Source: Corynebacterium kefirresidentii (GTDB lineage: Bacteria > Actinomycetota > Actinomycetes > Mycobacteriales > Mycobacteriaceae). From it: a stretch of DNA of 61,182 nt. The translations under genes and the position numbers were made by a program. This document shows positions 1-8,522 of the stretch, in pieces; the stretch's first letter is position 1, and each line of letters starts with the position of its first letter. The stretch is from contig NGUZ01000014.1 in the NCBI GenBank assembly GCA_002154655.1, positions 1 to 61,182 of the forward strand. Direction: 5' to 3'. A model generated the notes under the pieces. It saw only the letters and a list, made by a program, of their open reading frames with translations, made no database searches and was not told the DNA's origin.

Positions 1-347
1 TCCTTGTGCTCCGCAATCTTATTCGGAGTCTCGTTATTCGGAGTCTCATCACCATTGGACTCAACCTCAGTAGAGGTCAACTCCTCAAACGCAACAGCAG
101 CATCAACCGGCTTCTCAGCATTATCAACCTTGATATCAACCGTGGTGAAGCCCTTAGAAGAATCCGCCTCAAAATCAGCAGAACCAGTACCCAGAACAGT
201 CTTACCGTCCTTGGACATCAACTTCGCATCCAGGTGGTAGTTCTTACCATCAACCAGACCCTCATAGGTCACAGTGTCAGTAACAACCGCACCATTGACG
301 ACACGAGACGAACCCTCAGCAAACTTAGCCTCAGTCTTAATAGACGG
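1..347 (-). repeat. 393-bp coding tandem repeat, copy cut by left edge
   Basis: Bases 1-347 are identical, as far as I can read, to 394-740, giving a period of 393 bp (131 codons). Each unit encodes one VaFE domain plus its linker. Further copies probably continue to the left. Confidence 0.95.
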
Positions 348-1559
348 CTCCAAAGTCTTCTTGGAGTTAACAGTCTGCTTACCGTCGTTGAGATCCTTGT
401 GCTCCGCAATCTTATTCGGAGTCTCGTTATTCGGAGTCTCATCACCATTGGACTCAACCTCAGTAGAGGTCAACTCCTCAAACGCAACAGCAGCATCAAC
501 CGGCTTCTCAGCATTATCAACCTTGATATCAACCGTGGTGAAGCCCTTAGAAGAATCCGCCTCAAAATCAGCAGAACCAGTACCCAGAACAGTCTTACCG
601 TCCTTGGACATCAACTTCGCATCCAGGTGGTAGTTCTTACCATCAACCAGACCCTCATAGGTCACAGTGTCAGTAACAACCGCACCATTGACGACACGAG
701 ACGAACCCTCAGCAAACTTAGCCTCAGTCTTAATAGACGGCGTCTTAGTGGACGGGTTAGAACCACTTCCTCCATCTTCTGGCAATCCAGGCTGATCTGG
801 GGTAAATACACGCTGGCCATTTGGCTTACCGTTCAAGTCGCCGTCTGGACCAAGAATCGTGATATACGCATCTGGCGCGTACTTTGGAATTTCTACGTTT
901 GGATCCTTTTTAAATGCTTTATCCGCAAACACTTGCTGCGCATCAACTATTTCTAGCCCGGTCAGTTCCTTAAACTCTTTTTCGGAACCAGTGAAATTTG
1001 GATAATTGTCCTTACCAAACGGATCTTGATAGCTAGGATCCTCTCCAGTAATAGTCAAGTTAGCCGCTGGACGGCTCGCTGGGGCACCGATCAGCGCGAC
1101 TAGATAGACCGTGTAATTTGACGCTGCTGCCAAGTCTTTCTTGGCCGTAGCGTCCCGAAGCTTGATAGCGACGTTAATTGCTGCATCATGAAGACCATCC
1201 GGAATTGATGCCTTACCAGCCTGATCCTTATCATATAGATACCTATTCTGCATTGGGTCAAGCGCGAGCGTGTCGATACACCACCCCCAGCCCGCGTTAT
1301 TTTTCTGATTTCCTTGACCAAAGCCGGTACTAATCGGTTTACCCGCCCAGACTAGACCAGCAAAATCTTCGTCAGAGCCACCTTTTGAATGCTCAGGCCC
1401 CAAATCTTCATTCGGAGTCACTGAAATTCTGCCATCATCCGCAGCTCTAGCAGCGCCAGCCCCGGGAACGGTGACCATGGCCGCAATTACCGCAATTGCA
1501 GCAAGCACTGCAGTAAAGACCATCCACCCCTCTCGGGATATGTTTCTTAATTTACTCAT
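1..1559 (-). CDS. VaFE-repeat surface protein, N-terminal part (cut by left edge)
   Basis: The reverse strand from ATG at 1559 is open to the window edge (about 519 codons). Residues 1-40 form an export signal: a hydrophobic stretch, then Ala-rich residues with a cleavage-like ARA-A. Residues 62-200 form a unique domain with a lone Cys in GWGWCID (about residue 94), possibly a thioester adhesin domain, though I see no clear partner Gln motif. A Gly/Ser/Pro linker follows near residue 270, then tandem repeats with the hallmark VAFEELTS and TKTP/TPNNETPN linkers. VaFE-repeat proteins are large Ig-like, sortase-anchored adhesins or pilins. The C-terminus with any LPxTG lies outside the window. 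The repeats use a narrow, AT-leaning codon set (GGT, GCT, GTT) unlike the core genes. Family assignment rests on the VaFE motif, the signal peptide and the tandem structure. Confidence 0.8.
   Translation of the reverse strand, partial: MSKLRNISREGWMVFTAVLAAIAVIAAMVTVPGAGAARAADDGRISVTPNEDLGPEHSKGGSDEDFAGLVWAGKPISTGFGQGNQKNNAGWGWCIDTLALDPMQNRYLYDKDQAGKASIPDGLHDAAINVAIKLRDATAKKDLAAASNYTVYLVALIGAPASRPAANLTITGEDPSYQDPFGKDNYPNFTGSEKEFKELTGLEIVDAQQVFADKAFKKDPNVEIPKYAPDAYITILGPDGDLNGKPNGQRVFTPDQPGLPEDGGSGSNPSTKTPSIKTEAKFAEGSSRVVNGAVVTDTVTYEGLVDGKNYHLDAKLMSKDGKTVLGTGSADFEADSSKGFTTVDIKVDNAEKPVDAAVAFEELTSTEVESNGDETPNNETPNKIAEHKDLNDGKQTVNSKKTLEPSIKTEAKFAEGSSRVVNGAVVTDTVTYEGLVDGKNYHLDAKLMSKDGKTVLGTGSADFEADSSKGFTTVDIKVDNAEKPVDAAVAFEELTSTEVESNGDETPNNETPNKIAEHK
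348..740 (-). repeat. 393-bp coding tandem repeat, complete first unit
   Basis: This is the N-terminal-most unit of the surface protein. It begins, in coding sense, at PSIKTEAKF (about residue 273) and ends before the next copy of the same peptide. Near 410-440 an inner 15-bp direct repeat encodes the doubled ETPN linker. Identity to the adjacent copy extends to third codon positions. Confidence 0.95.
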
Positions 1560-2221
1560 TCTTTCCTCTTCGAGCGGTACAAATACTTACATTCGTTTTC
1601 CTGTACGGCGAGTGTTTTCGCTGAACAGAACCTGAAATTGAGACTTGAACACACTGCGGTTAATCAGGGTTTTGAACCCAATTCTGGATTAACTCTTATT
1701 GTGCTCTCAGGATAATATCACGGGAAAATTTAAGGCGCCAGCCAGAAAACATTAGGAAACTGCACGTTATGCAGGAATTCTAATCTCACACCCACAGGTA
1801 GTTGCTTTTATTTTCACGGGCAGCCCAGTTTTAAATACATATGTTCGGCACCCGCTAGGCATTTTCTAAGACTAGAGAGTTAAACCGATACCTTAACCAA
1901 TACTAAGATTAGATTTAACAAGACTCATATAAACACTTCCACACGCTGCGCTTTATCTAATTTCGTGCAAATTTAAAAGGGAGATTTGCACGGAATTTCT
2001 TCGCGTTAATCTGGGACTATCCACAGAAGGTTGGTGCTACAGGTGTGACTGGAGATCATTCGAACGGAGCGTGCACACGTTCGATATACCAGACGTGTAG
2101 TAAGCCTTAATCTTATTGCCATTCACCTTCAAGAAGGCATATGTGAGCAAAAACTCTGCCCAGGGTGTCCACAATCACACTTAGGGGCCTCACACAAGGG
2201 TGAGGGAGAATTGGGCAAAGA
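1560..2221. other. Intergenic region upstream of the surface protein; no gene seen
   Basis: About 660 bp of AT-rich DNA precede the surface protein. I see no ORF with a ribosome site. Two inverted repeats are visible: TCGAACG (2060-2066) with CGTTCGA (2078-2084), and CCTCAC (2188-2193) with GTGAGG (2200-2205). The upstream start of the surface gene has GAGGAAAG as a likely SD, ending about 1560-1568. The long, AT-rich leader fits a regulated surface gene, but no operator can be named. Confidence 0.5.
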
Positions 2222-2278
2222 AAAATCCGCACGGGCCTCGGCGAGCAAATGCTTTACCTAGACCGCAGTGCGGATCCT
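2222..2278 (-). terminator. Rho-independent terminator of the 107-aa gene
   Basis: Read on the minus strand, ATCCGCAC and GTGCGGAT pair across a loop of about 35 nt, and TTTTTC follows. It lies about 20 bp after the stop at 2297. Confidence 0.65.
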
Positions 2279-2296
2279 GAAGGAATATACCAGGCC

Positions 2297-2620
2297 TTAA
2301 AGAACGGCAGTGACCTGGTAACCCTTCTCCTGCAGGAGCTGGGAGACTGCCTCGAAAGTAACGTCGTCCTTGTCCGGGTTGTAGGTCTCCGGATTCAGGA
2401 CAATATTGGCGGTGTCGCCTTCATAGCGGACACTGATAAAGTCGTAGCCGGCTTCGGCATGCGCGGCGTCGATAAGAGCCTGCACGTCGTCGGTGTTGCC
2501 CTGCTCAGCAACAGCAACCTGCTTCTGCTCAGGTGCCGGCGCAGCCTCCTGCGCTGGGGCGCCCAGGCCAAAGAAGCTCATAATCGTGGCGAGTAGGCCA
2601 CTCAAAAGCTTAATAATCAT
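2297..2620 (-). CDS. Small exported or anchored protein of unknown function (107 aa)
   Basis: The ATG at 2620 has GGGAG eight bases upstream, and a terminator follows the stop, so this looks like a real monocistronic gene. Residues 1-25 (MIIKLLSGLLATIMSFFGLG) form one hydrophobic segment, a signal or short anchor. Residues 25-45 are Ala/Pro/Glu/Gln-rich. Residues 45-107 alternate helix and strand (DVQALIDAAHAEAGYDFISVRYEGD) and end with a small Asp/Glu-rich domain. The C-terminal part resembles a short alpha-beta domain, but I cannot assign a family. No Cys is present, so it is not a lipoprotein. Confidence 0.65.
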   Translation of the reverse strand: MIIKLLSGLLATIMSFFGLGAPAQEAAPAPEQKQVAVAEQGNTDDVQALIDAAHAEAGYDFISVRYEGDTANIVLNPETYNPDKDDVTFEAVSQLLQEKGYQVTAVL

Positions 2621-3633
2621 TGAAGTAACTCCCTGTGTATTAGTGCGCGGAAATAGGGTCCGCGAAAGCTGAAAATTCTCTGTGCTTAAAGCCTGCTTAA
2701 TTTTAACTTATCATTTAGGTATGCACAACAGAGAAAGACTTAATTCAGCATGTCAAGGCTGTGAGGACAGCTAAAAAGCACCTATATATCCCAGCACCTG
2801 CGCTTCGCCTCTAGGGTGGAGCTTGCTCCCCTAAGGAAGCGGGGAATTACCCAGGCAATAGGAAGACCTTGGGTTGTCTATCAGAGGGGCTGGAGGAATC
2901 CGCCCTTTATGGACAAATGTTAGCTACTGGGACCAGAACCCAAACAGTGGAATGCCACGCGATTCATAAAGGAGCGCTTCAGCATCACATCAAACTGGTT
3001 AGGCTAGTGAGCCGGCGACCCGCTGTAGATGTCCTGTCGGTTCGTTAACGGGAAAATCTGGGTAATAAACTGGCAGACAATGCCACTAATCAGTACAGGA
3101 ACCTGCTCTACCCGTGGGGAAGCCGGAGATATTCACGGCTAATCTATAAAGCTGAGCGTAGCCAGGAACAGCAGCAAGACCCCCGCCGATTGCGGCCGGG
3201 ATACAGTGGCATCGCTCGATGCCCGAGAATCCAAAAGGATAGGCTTTGCAGAAGGACGCACCCAGCGTAGTCGATGCGGCTTGAACAACAACCGTTGCGA
3301 CACCTTCATTCCTGCCCTAGCCCCCTCAACAAAGAGGGACCCGTCGCACTTCAATAGTTCACTGCAAGCGAAGGTAGATCAGTTACCACCCCTACAATGG
3401 CGGAGGTTCGGAGGTAGGACACCTTCACCTTTATTTGTCACTGTGTCGAATATGCCGATGCTAGGGGACTGAAGCCGTCGTGGTTTCCTTGGTATTTTCA
3501 ATAAACTTTTTAAAGTAAATTGATGGTGTTATCTACTACTGTCGCCTGGGAAAGAAGTCTTATCGAGCGCGTTAGGAGAGGTGCCACTCCTCCCCTCCTG
3601 TAGCTACGCAAGCAGCTTCCGAAGAAATACCAA
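2621..3633. other. About 1 kb without an intact gene; decayed DNA
   Basis: All six frames are broken by stops, and no reading frame has a good RBS. Base composition is lower in GC than the flanking core genes. 3130-3470 may contain remains of a coding sequence (see separate entry). No tRNA, rRNA or insertion-sequence ends are recognisable. Two isolated GC-rich inverted sequences near 2820-2850 and 3105-3130 slightly resemble CRISPR repeats but do not recur. Confidence 0.5.
3130..3470 (-). pseudogene. Possible remnant of a membrane protein gene
   Basis: Reading the minus strand with frame changes gives short hydrophobic stretches that look protein-like (SAIVGVVTDLPSLAVNY; VVVQAASTTLGASF; FGFSGI). 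They are separated by stops and frameshifts. This pattern fits a decayed gene for a membrane protein, but no family can be named and chance is not excluded. Confidence 0.2.
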
Positions 3634-3673
3634 GAGCCCCGCCACGCAGTGGAAACACTACGCGGCGGGGCTC
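3634..3673 (-). terminator. purA terminator
   Basis: A long GC-rich hairpin (GAGCCCCGCC paired with GGCGGGGCTC, arms extended over 15 bp, loop TTTCC) stands 27 bp beyond the purA stop. It is followed on the minus strand by a short T-containing stretch. Confidence 0.8.
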
Positions 3674-3699
3674 ATATGACGATTGAAAGCAGACTTGCT

Positions 3700-4992
3700 T
3701 TACTGATCCTCCATCACATCGTGACGCACGATGGTCTGGTCGCGGCCAGGACCGACGCCGATATAGGAAATGCGGCAGCCGGACAGCTCCTCTAGGCGCA
3801 GGACGTAGTCTTGGGCCTTTTGCGGCAGCTCCTCAAAGGTGGAGCATTCCGTGATGTCCTCGTCCCAGGCAGGCATGGTCTCAAAAATGGGCTCGGCGTG
3901 GTGGAACTCGGACTGGGTAAGCGGCAGCTCGTCGTAGCGCTTGCCGTCGACGTCGTAGGCCACGCAGATAGGAATCTCGCCAATACCGGTGAGAACGTCC
4001 AGCTTGGTCAGGAAGTAATCGGTAAAGCCGTTCACGCGGGTGGCGTAGCGCGCAATGACGGAGTCGTACCAGCCACAACGGCGCTTACGGCCGGTGTTGA
4101 CGCCGATCTCGCCGCCGGTGGTCTGCAGGTACTCGCCCCACTTATCAAAGAGCTCAGTCGGGAACGGGCCAGCACCCACGCGGGTGGTGTAGGCCTTGAT
4201 GATGCCCAGGGAGGTTTTGATGCGGGTTGGGCCAATGCCGGAACCCACGGAAGCACCACCGGCGGTCGGGTTAGACGAGGTCACGAACGGGTAAGTGCCA
4301 TGGTCCACATCCAGCATGGTGGCCTGGCCGCCCTCCATGAGTACGTGCTTACCGGACTCGAGGGCTTTGTTGAGCTCGAGCTCGGCATCGATAACCATCG
4401 GGCGTAGGCGATCGCGGTAGCTCAAGAAGTATTCCACAATCTGGTCTGCCTCGATGGCCTTGCGGTTGTACATCTTCACCAGCATCTGGTTCTTGATGTC
4501 CAGCGCAGACTCCACCTTCTGGCGCAGGATGGACTCATCAAAGATGTCCTGCACACGGATACCGATGCGCGCGACCTTGTCGGCATAGGTCGGACCAATG
4601 CCGCGGCCGGTGGTGCCAATCGCGCGCTTGCCCAGGAAGCGCTCCTGCACGCGGTCAAGCGTCTGGTGGTAGGGCGCCACTAGGTGCGCATTGGCGGAAA
4701 TCTTCAGGCGCGAGGCATTCGCACCGCGGGCTTCGAGGCCATCAATTTCATCAAAGAGCGCCTCGAGGTTAATTACCACGCCATTGCCCAGCACCGGGGT
4801 AGCGTTCTCAGACAAAATGCCGGCCGGCAGGAGCTTCAGCTCATATTTATCGCCGCCTACCACGACGGTGTGGCCGGCGTTATTGCCGCCGTTCGGCTTG
4901 ACCACGTAGTCAACCTTGCCGCCGAGGATGTCGGTCGCTTTGCCCTTGCCTTCGTCGCCCCACTGGGCGCCGACAATGACGATCGCTGCCAT
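3700..4992 (-). CDS. purA: Adenylosuccinate synthetase
   Basis: PurA condenses IMP with aspartate using GTP to give adenylosuccinate, the first step from IMP to AMP. At 430 aa it has the normal full length. The N-terminal GTP-binding loop [14 protein letters not shown], with catalytic Asp, is at residues 8-21. NNAGHTVV follows near 37-44, and [12 protein letters not shown] near 126-137 matches the IMP site. The ATG at 4992 is preceded by GAGGAAGTGA, a good SD. A terminator follows. The opposite-strand gene at 5071 is divergent. Nothing is unusual in the sequence. Confidence 0.97.
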   Translation of the reverse strand: MAAIVIVGAQWGDEGKGKATDILGGKVDYVVKPNGGNNAGHTVVVGGDKYELKLLPAGILSENATPVLGNGVVINLEALFDEIDGLEARGANASRLKISANAHLVAPYHQTLDRVQERFLGKRAIGTTGRGIGPTYADKVARIGIRVQDIFDESILRQKVESALDIKNQMLVKMYNRKAIEADQIVEYFLSYRDRLRPMVIDAELELNKALESGKHVLMEGGQATMLDVDHGTYPFVTSSNPTAGGASVGSGIGPTRIKTSLGIIKAYTTRVGAGPFPTELFDKWGEYLQTTGGEIGVNTGRKRRCGWYDSVIARYATRVNGFTDYFLTKLDVLTGIGEIPICVAYDVDGKRYDELPLTQSEFHHAEPIFETMPAWDEDITECSTFEELPQKAQDYVLRLEELSGCRISYIGVGPGRDQTIVRHDVMEDQ

Positions 4993-5070
4993 TGTTTAGT
5001 CACTTCCTCATTATTGAAGCCAAAATACTCTCCAACTTTACACTTTCCCGGCCCAAAAAGCGCGCGTAGC

Positions 5071-5907
5071 ATGGTGCGCATGCGTTTTTTGTTCCTCCGC
5101 TGCGGCGCCCCGGACATCCCCATGCCCACTGAGGCCCACGATCTCTCGGCCGTTCCTACCCGCAAAGAGCTCGCGCTTATCGACGCCTTCCTATCCCCCC
5201 TCCTTCCCACCGACCCCACCCCCTCACTAGACGACATCGCCGCGCAACCCGACGTCCGCCACCTCGGCGCACCGGAGCCAGCCCCGCAGGCGCCCCACCT
5301 CACAGAGCCCGCCCGCATCGTCGTCGCCGGCTCCGATGCCGCCCTCTCGGCCGTGCTCACCCGCCTCATGCGCTCCGATCGCCTCTGGGCCGAGGTCGCC
5401 TTCATCCCAGTCCCCTCGGCCGCCGCTCCTTCCGCCGCCGCACAGAACTGGGGGCTTCCCACCGACCCGGCCGAAGCCCTCCACTTCGCCCGCACCGCTC
5501 CGGTCCGCCCAGCCCCTCTCATCCGCAACGATTCCGGCCTCGCGGTCGCTGGCTCTGCCACCATCTCAGATGCCGCAAACGGCGCTTTCACCGGCGAAAT
5601 CATCATCGACGACCACACGCTCGCCGCCTCCTCCCCCAAAACCTTCGGCGCACGCCTCGTCCCGATGACCGACGCCCCCGGCATCCTCGCCGCCCGCGCT
5701 ACTTCCCCCGTCGAGTCCCAGGGCCGCCTCCGCTCGCTCCTGCGCAAGCCTTGCCAGCTCGACCCCGAATCCGTACGCACCGGCCGCGCCGTCCAGGCCG
5801 GCGGCCCACAGCTGCGCGTCATCGTCGATTCGGTCCCCCACAAGCGGCCGGTGACCCGCGTGACCTTCTACCGCCACCTGCGCGATCTCCAGATCGTCCG
5901 CCCTTAG
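5071..5907 (+). CDS. Conserved protein of unknown function next to purA
   Basis: A GC-rich frame of 278 codons. The start is uncertain: 5071 follows a TACACT-like -10 at about 5039 with a very short leader, while ATG 5122 (MPTEAHDLS) would give 261 aa; neither has a clear SD. Residues 80-100 (ARIVVAGSDAALSAVLTRLMR) look like the first strand-turn-helix of a nucleotide-binding or lipid-kinase-like fold. A segment AEVAFIPVPS and a basic C-terminus follow. There is no signal peptide or membrane helix. It is divergent from purA and convergent with the FUSC gene. The lipid-kinase resemblance is only an impression; function unknown. Confidence 0.7.
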   Translation: MVRMRFLFLRCGAPDIPMPTEAHDLSAVPTRKELALIDAFLSPLLPTDPTPSLDDIAAQPDVRHLGAPEPAPQAPHLTEPARIVVAGSDAALSAVLTRLMRSDRLWAEVAFIPVPSAAAPSAAAQNWGLPTDPAEALHFARTAPVRPAPLIRNDSGLAVAGSATISDAANGAFTGEIIIDDHTLAASSPKTFGARLVPMTDAPGILAARATSPVESQGRLRSLLRKPCQLDPESVRTGRAVQAGGPQLRVIVDSVPHKRPVTRVTFYRHLRDLQIVRP

Positions 5908-5938
5908 CCCCCGCCCGACGTCCTTGCTTCCGACGACG

Positions 5939-7138
5939 TTAGTCGTCGCGCCCCCACACCTCGGGCGGATAGGCCGGATGCTGCGATGTCGGTACCAGGT
6001 GCGCCACGGCCGACTCACGCGAGAGCCCGCACACCATGAGCATGTCGACCACAATGGAACGCGTCTGGCCCAAAATCATATAGGCCGATAACGTGCCGTC
6101 CTTGTCAATGATGTCTAGCCCGGCGCGCCCGCCCACGATGCGCAGACGCTGCACGAGGTCCGGAATCTCAATCGCTTCGTCGTGCCCGTGCTGTTTGCCT
6201 TGGCCGTAGAGCTCGCTGATGGCGAGCATGATTTCAGAAAGCTCATCGAGCAATTCCACCTGCTCGTCCGAAACCTTATCGCGGTCCTCCGTCAGGCCCA
6301 ATGCCTGGCGGGAGAGCACGCGCACACCGCGCACCGCGTTATCTACCGGCATGAGGATGCGCTCCAGCGAGCGAATGCTGCGCCGCGATGCCCACAACAG
6401 GGGCGAGACCTCCGAGGCCTCCCTGCCTGACTGTGCCGCGCTCAGCAGGGTATTCACGCTGTCTTGCGTACCGCGGACCGCCTCGCGCGCATCGCGGATA
6501 ACGGCGGGGTCTTGCTGGCGGATGCCATACGTGACGTCGGCAAGAATGCTTGAGGCAATTTTAAGCACCTTCGATACCTCGCGCCGCGCCTCCACCAACG
6601 GCGAATTGGGAATCAACGCGATGGTTATCAGGCCAATGCCCGAGCCAATCATCGCGTCGATCGCGCGGTGCAGGCCACCCGGGCCCTCCGTGGGTGGAAA
6701 AATCGTCGCAATCAAAATCGCGCCAAAGACAATCTGGTTAGTAATCAGCGGCGACTTGGTCAAAAACGAGCCCACCACCAGGCCCGCGCCCACAATGAAG
6801 AAAATCTGGAACGGCCCCTGCCCCACAATCTGAAAGAGCAGGTCGCCCACGGCTACGCCGATAATGCCGCCAATCGACATCTCCAGCGCCTTCTTCATCC
6901 TGTCCCCACCGGACATCCCCAGAATGATGACTGCAGAAATCGGCGCAAAGAACGGCTGCGGGTGCCCCACCACATCGCCGGCCACCCAGTACGCGAGCGC
7001 CGCACCAATGGTCGCCTGCACAATATAAACAAACCGCGAACGGATGCGGTTTACCCGCGAGAGTACCGAGCGGTCAATCACCCGCAGCTTTTGCCGCGTT
7101 GAGACTCTTTCCTTCGCTTCCGACATGACTTCCAGCAT
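5939..7138 (-). CDS. FUSC-family membrane protein (possible aromatic acid exporter)
   Basis: 399 aa. Residues 35-190 contain about six membrane helices (VYIVQATIGAALAYWVAG, PISAVIILGMSGG, FFIVGAGLVVGSFL, IVFGAILIATIF, MIGSGIGLITIALIP). They are followed by a long cytoplasmic helical region (200-340). This is the FUSC layout seen in p-hydroxybenzoate efflux proteins of the AaeB/YccS kind, in a half-size form. ATG 7138 has AGGGG eight bases upstream; ATG 7126 (MSEAKER) is the alternative. It stands alone, convergent with the unknown gene before it. The substrate cannot be deduced. Confidence 0.8.
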   Translation of the reverse strand: MLEVMSEAKERVSTRQKLRVIDRSVLSRVNRIRSRFVYIVQATIGAALAYWVAGDVVGHPQPFFAPISAVIILGMSGGDRMKKALEMSIGGIIGVAVGDLLFQIVGQGPFQIFFIVGAGLVVGSFLTKSPLITNQIVFGAILIATIFPPTEGPGGLHRAIDAMIGSGIGLITIALIPNSPLVEARREVSKVLKIASSILADVTYGIRQQDPAVIRDAREAVRGTQDSVNTLLSAAQSGREASEVSPLLWASRRSIRSLERILMPVDNAVRGVRVLSRQALGLTEDRDKVSDEQVELLDELSEIMLAISELYGQGKQHGHDEAIEIPDLVQRLRIVGGRAGLDIIDKDGTLSAYMILGQTRSIVVDMLMVCGLSRESAVAHLVPTSQHPAYPPEVWGRDD

Positions 7139-7303
7139 AGAAGACCGCCCCTACCATCGCCGCCGCCCCCGCGCATCTCGGCCGCCGGCTAGCTTGTGGA
7201 CAGCTCTTGCCGACGCCCCCTTTTCCCCCACCCATCCACAATTTCTCCTTCCCCGGCCGCGCACCGCTTGTTCGCCCTTCGCGCACCTCTTAGCTTCGGT
7301 CGT

Positions 7304-8359
7304 GTGAACACCGAATTTCTCTTGCTATGCCGCCGCGGCGTCGACCTCGTCGCCGAATTTCAGGGCTGCTCCGAAAACTCGCTTCTCGAAGCCGGAGCCA
7401 GTCCCCTTCTGGCTGCCCAGCTCACCCGCCTGCAGCACGTCTACTTCGGCCGCACGTCGAATACCCGCAAGCAGCGCCACGCCCGCGAGGCCGCCCGCAG
7501 CCGCGGCCATGACCTCACCACGCTCGATAGCATCGAGTCTTATACCCGCCGCGTGCGCGATACCAACCGCGCCTGGGATGTGCGCCTAAAACTCTGCCGC
7601 ACCGAGGCCCGCCTGATTCCCTCCGTGGCCAAGAAGCTGCTCAAGCAGATCAATCCGCCCCGCCGCCCGGAGCCCGGCGTGCGCTATACCCGCCGCCCCG
7701 ACGGCCCACACACCATCTCCATTACGGCCGATCCCACCGATATCGCCGATATCAAGGGCGTGCTCTCCTCCGTGAATAAAGACGATCCCCTCGCCGCCGC
7801 CAAGAAGGTCCTCCTCGAGGGCAATCCCGGCGCGCTGCCGGCCGTGCATACCAATGTCATCCTCACCCTAGACCAGCTCGACCGCATCGTCGCCGCGCCT
7901 TCCGACACCTCCGATATCACCCTCCAGCTCACCAACGGCGCCCGCATGACCGGCGCACAGCTGGTTGCCCGTGCTCTCGCCCGGCGCGGCTACGTCAGCC
8001 TCGTTCACCCCGAGCACGGCCCGGTAAACCTGTATCGCACCGAGCGCATGGCCACGTGGAAGCAGCGCATGCTCGCCGCGGCCGAGCACCCCGTGTGCGC
8101 GTGGCCGGGCTGCGCTACGCCTGCCGACGACGCCCAAGTCCACCACCTCACCGCCTGGTCCACTGGCGGACCCACAAACCAAGAAAATCTGGTCACCTTG
8201 TGCGCGCACCACAACGCCGTCAACCAAGATGACCCCTCCCGACCCACAGAACGCGGCCGCATGGTGCGCGTCAATGGCCGCATCGCCTGGGTGCCGCCGT
8301 GGAGCAATACCCCACGCTTCGTCCCCAGCCCCGCCCGTCCACCGAATCCCCACACATAG
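7304..8359 (+). CDS. HNH endonuclease domain protein (DUF222-like type)
   Basis: 351 aa from GTG 7304; upstream in-frame codons exist to 7196 but are rich in Pro/Ser and non-conserved in character. The C-terminal zinc-binding HNH module is clear: CAWPGC, then VHHLTAWSTGGPTN and NLVTLCAHHN, with the paired Cys and HH catalytic core. The N-terminal 200 residues are helical and basic, as in the large actinobacterial DUF222/HNH family. Such proteins are abundant and often multicopy in corynebacteria, and their role is unsettled. No flanking transposon or intron features are visible. The neighbouring fba gene is convergent. Confidence 0.8.
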   Translation: MNTEFLLLCRRGVDLVAEFQGCSENSLLEAGASPLLAAQLTRLQHVYFGRTSNTRKQRHAREAARSRGHDLTTLDSIESYTRRVRDTNRAWDVRLKLCRTEARLIPSVAKKLLKQINPPRRPEPGVRYTRRPDGPHTISITADPTDIADIKGVLSSVNKDDPLAAAKKVLLEGNPGALPAVHTNVILTLDQLDRIVAAPSDTSDITLQLTNGARMTGAQLVARALARRGYVSLVHPEHGPVNLYRTERMATWKQRMLAAAEHPVCAWPGCATPADDAQVHHLTAWSTGGPTNQENLVTLCAHHNAVNQDDPSRPTERGRMVRVNGRIAWVPPWSNTPRFVPSPARPPNPHT

Positions 8360-8445
8360 CCACCCAGCCCTTAGCCCCCGGTCCCACCACCAGCCAGCAC
8401 CTCCCCGCCAGCGCCGCCCGCGGAAACCTGGTCCTAGCCGAAGGC

Positions 8446-8480
8446 ATAAAAAGGCCGCCTCCCACGCGGGGAAGCGGCCA
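8446..8480 (-). terminator. fba terminator
   Basis: On the minus strand GGCCGC..CCCC pairs with GGGA..GCGGCC, followed by TTTTTATG. It lies about 45 bp after the fba stop. Confidence 0.85.
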
Positions 8481-8522
8481 GTTCGGCGTGCCTACTTAAG
8501 AGGCTGTCGCAGCTTGGAGACG

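Noticed and set aside
269..457. Frames on both strands inside the VaFE repeats (for example 6-956 plus strand)
   Set aside because: Shadow of the repetitive coding strand; codon pattern fits only the minus-strand frame with signal peptide.
2820..3130. GC-rich inverted sequences similar to type I-E CRISPR repeats
   Set aside because: Only two unlike copies, no regular spacing, and no cas genes.
5939..5945. Possible frameshift or overlap at the end of the FUSC gene
   Set aside because: Reading of the stop codon shows a normal end; no overlap with the preceding gene.
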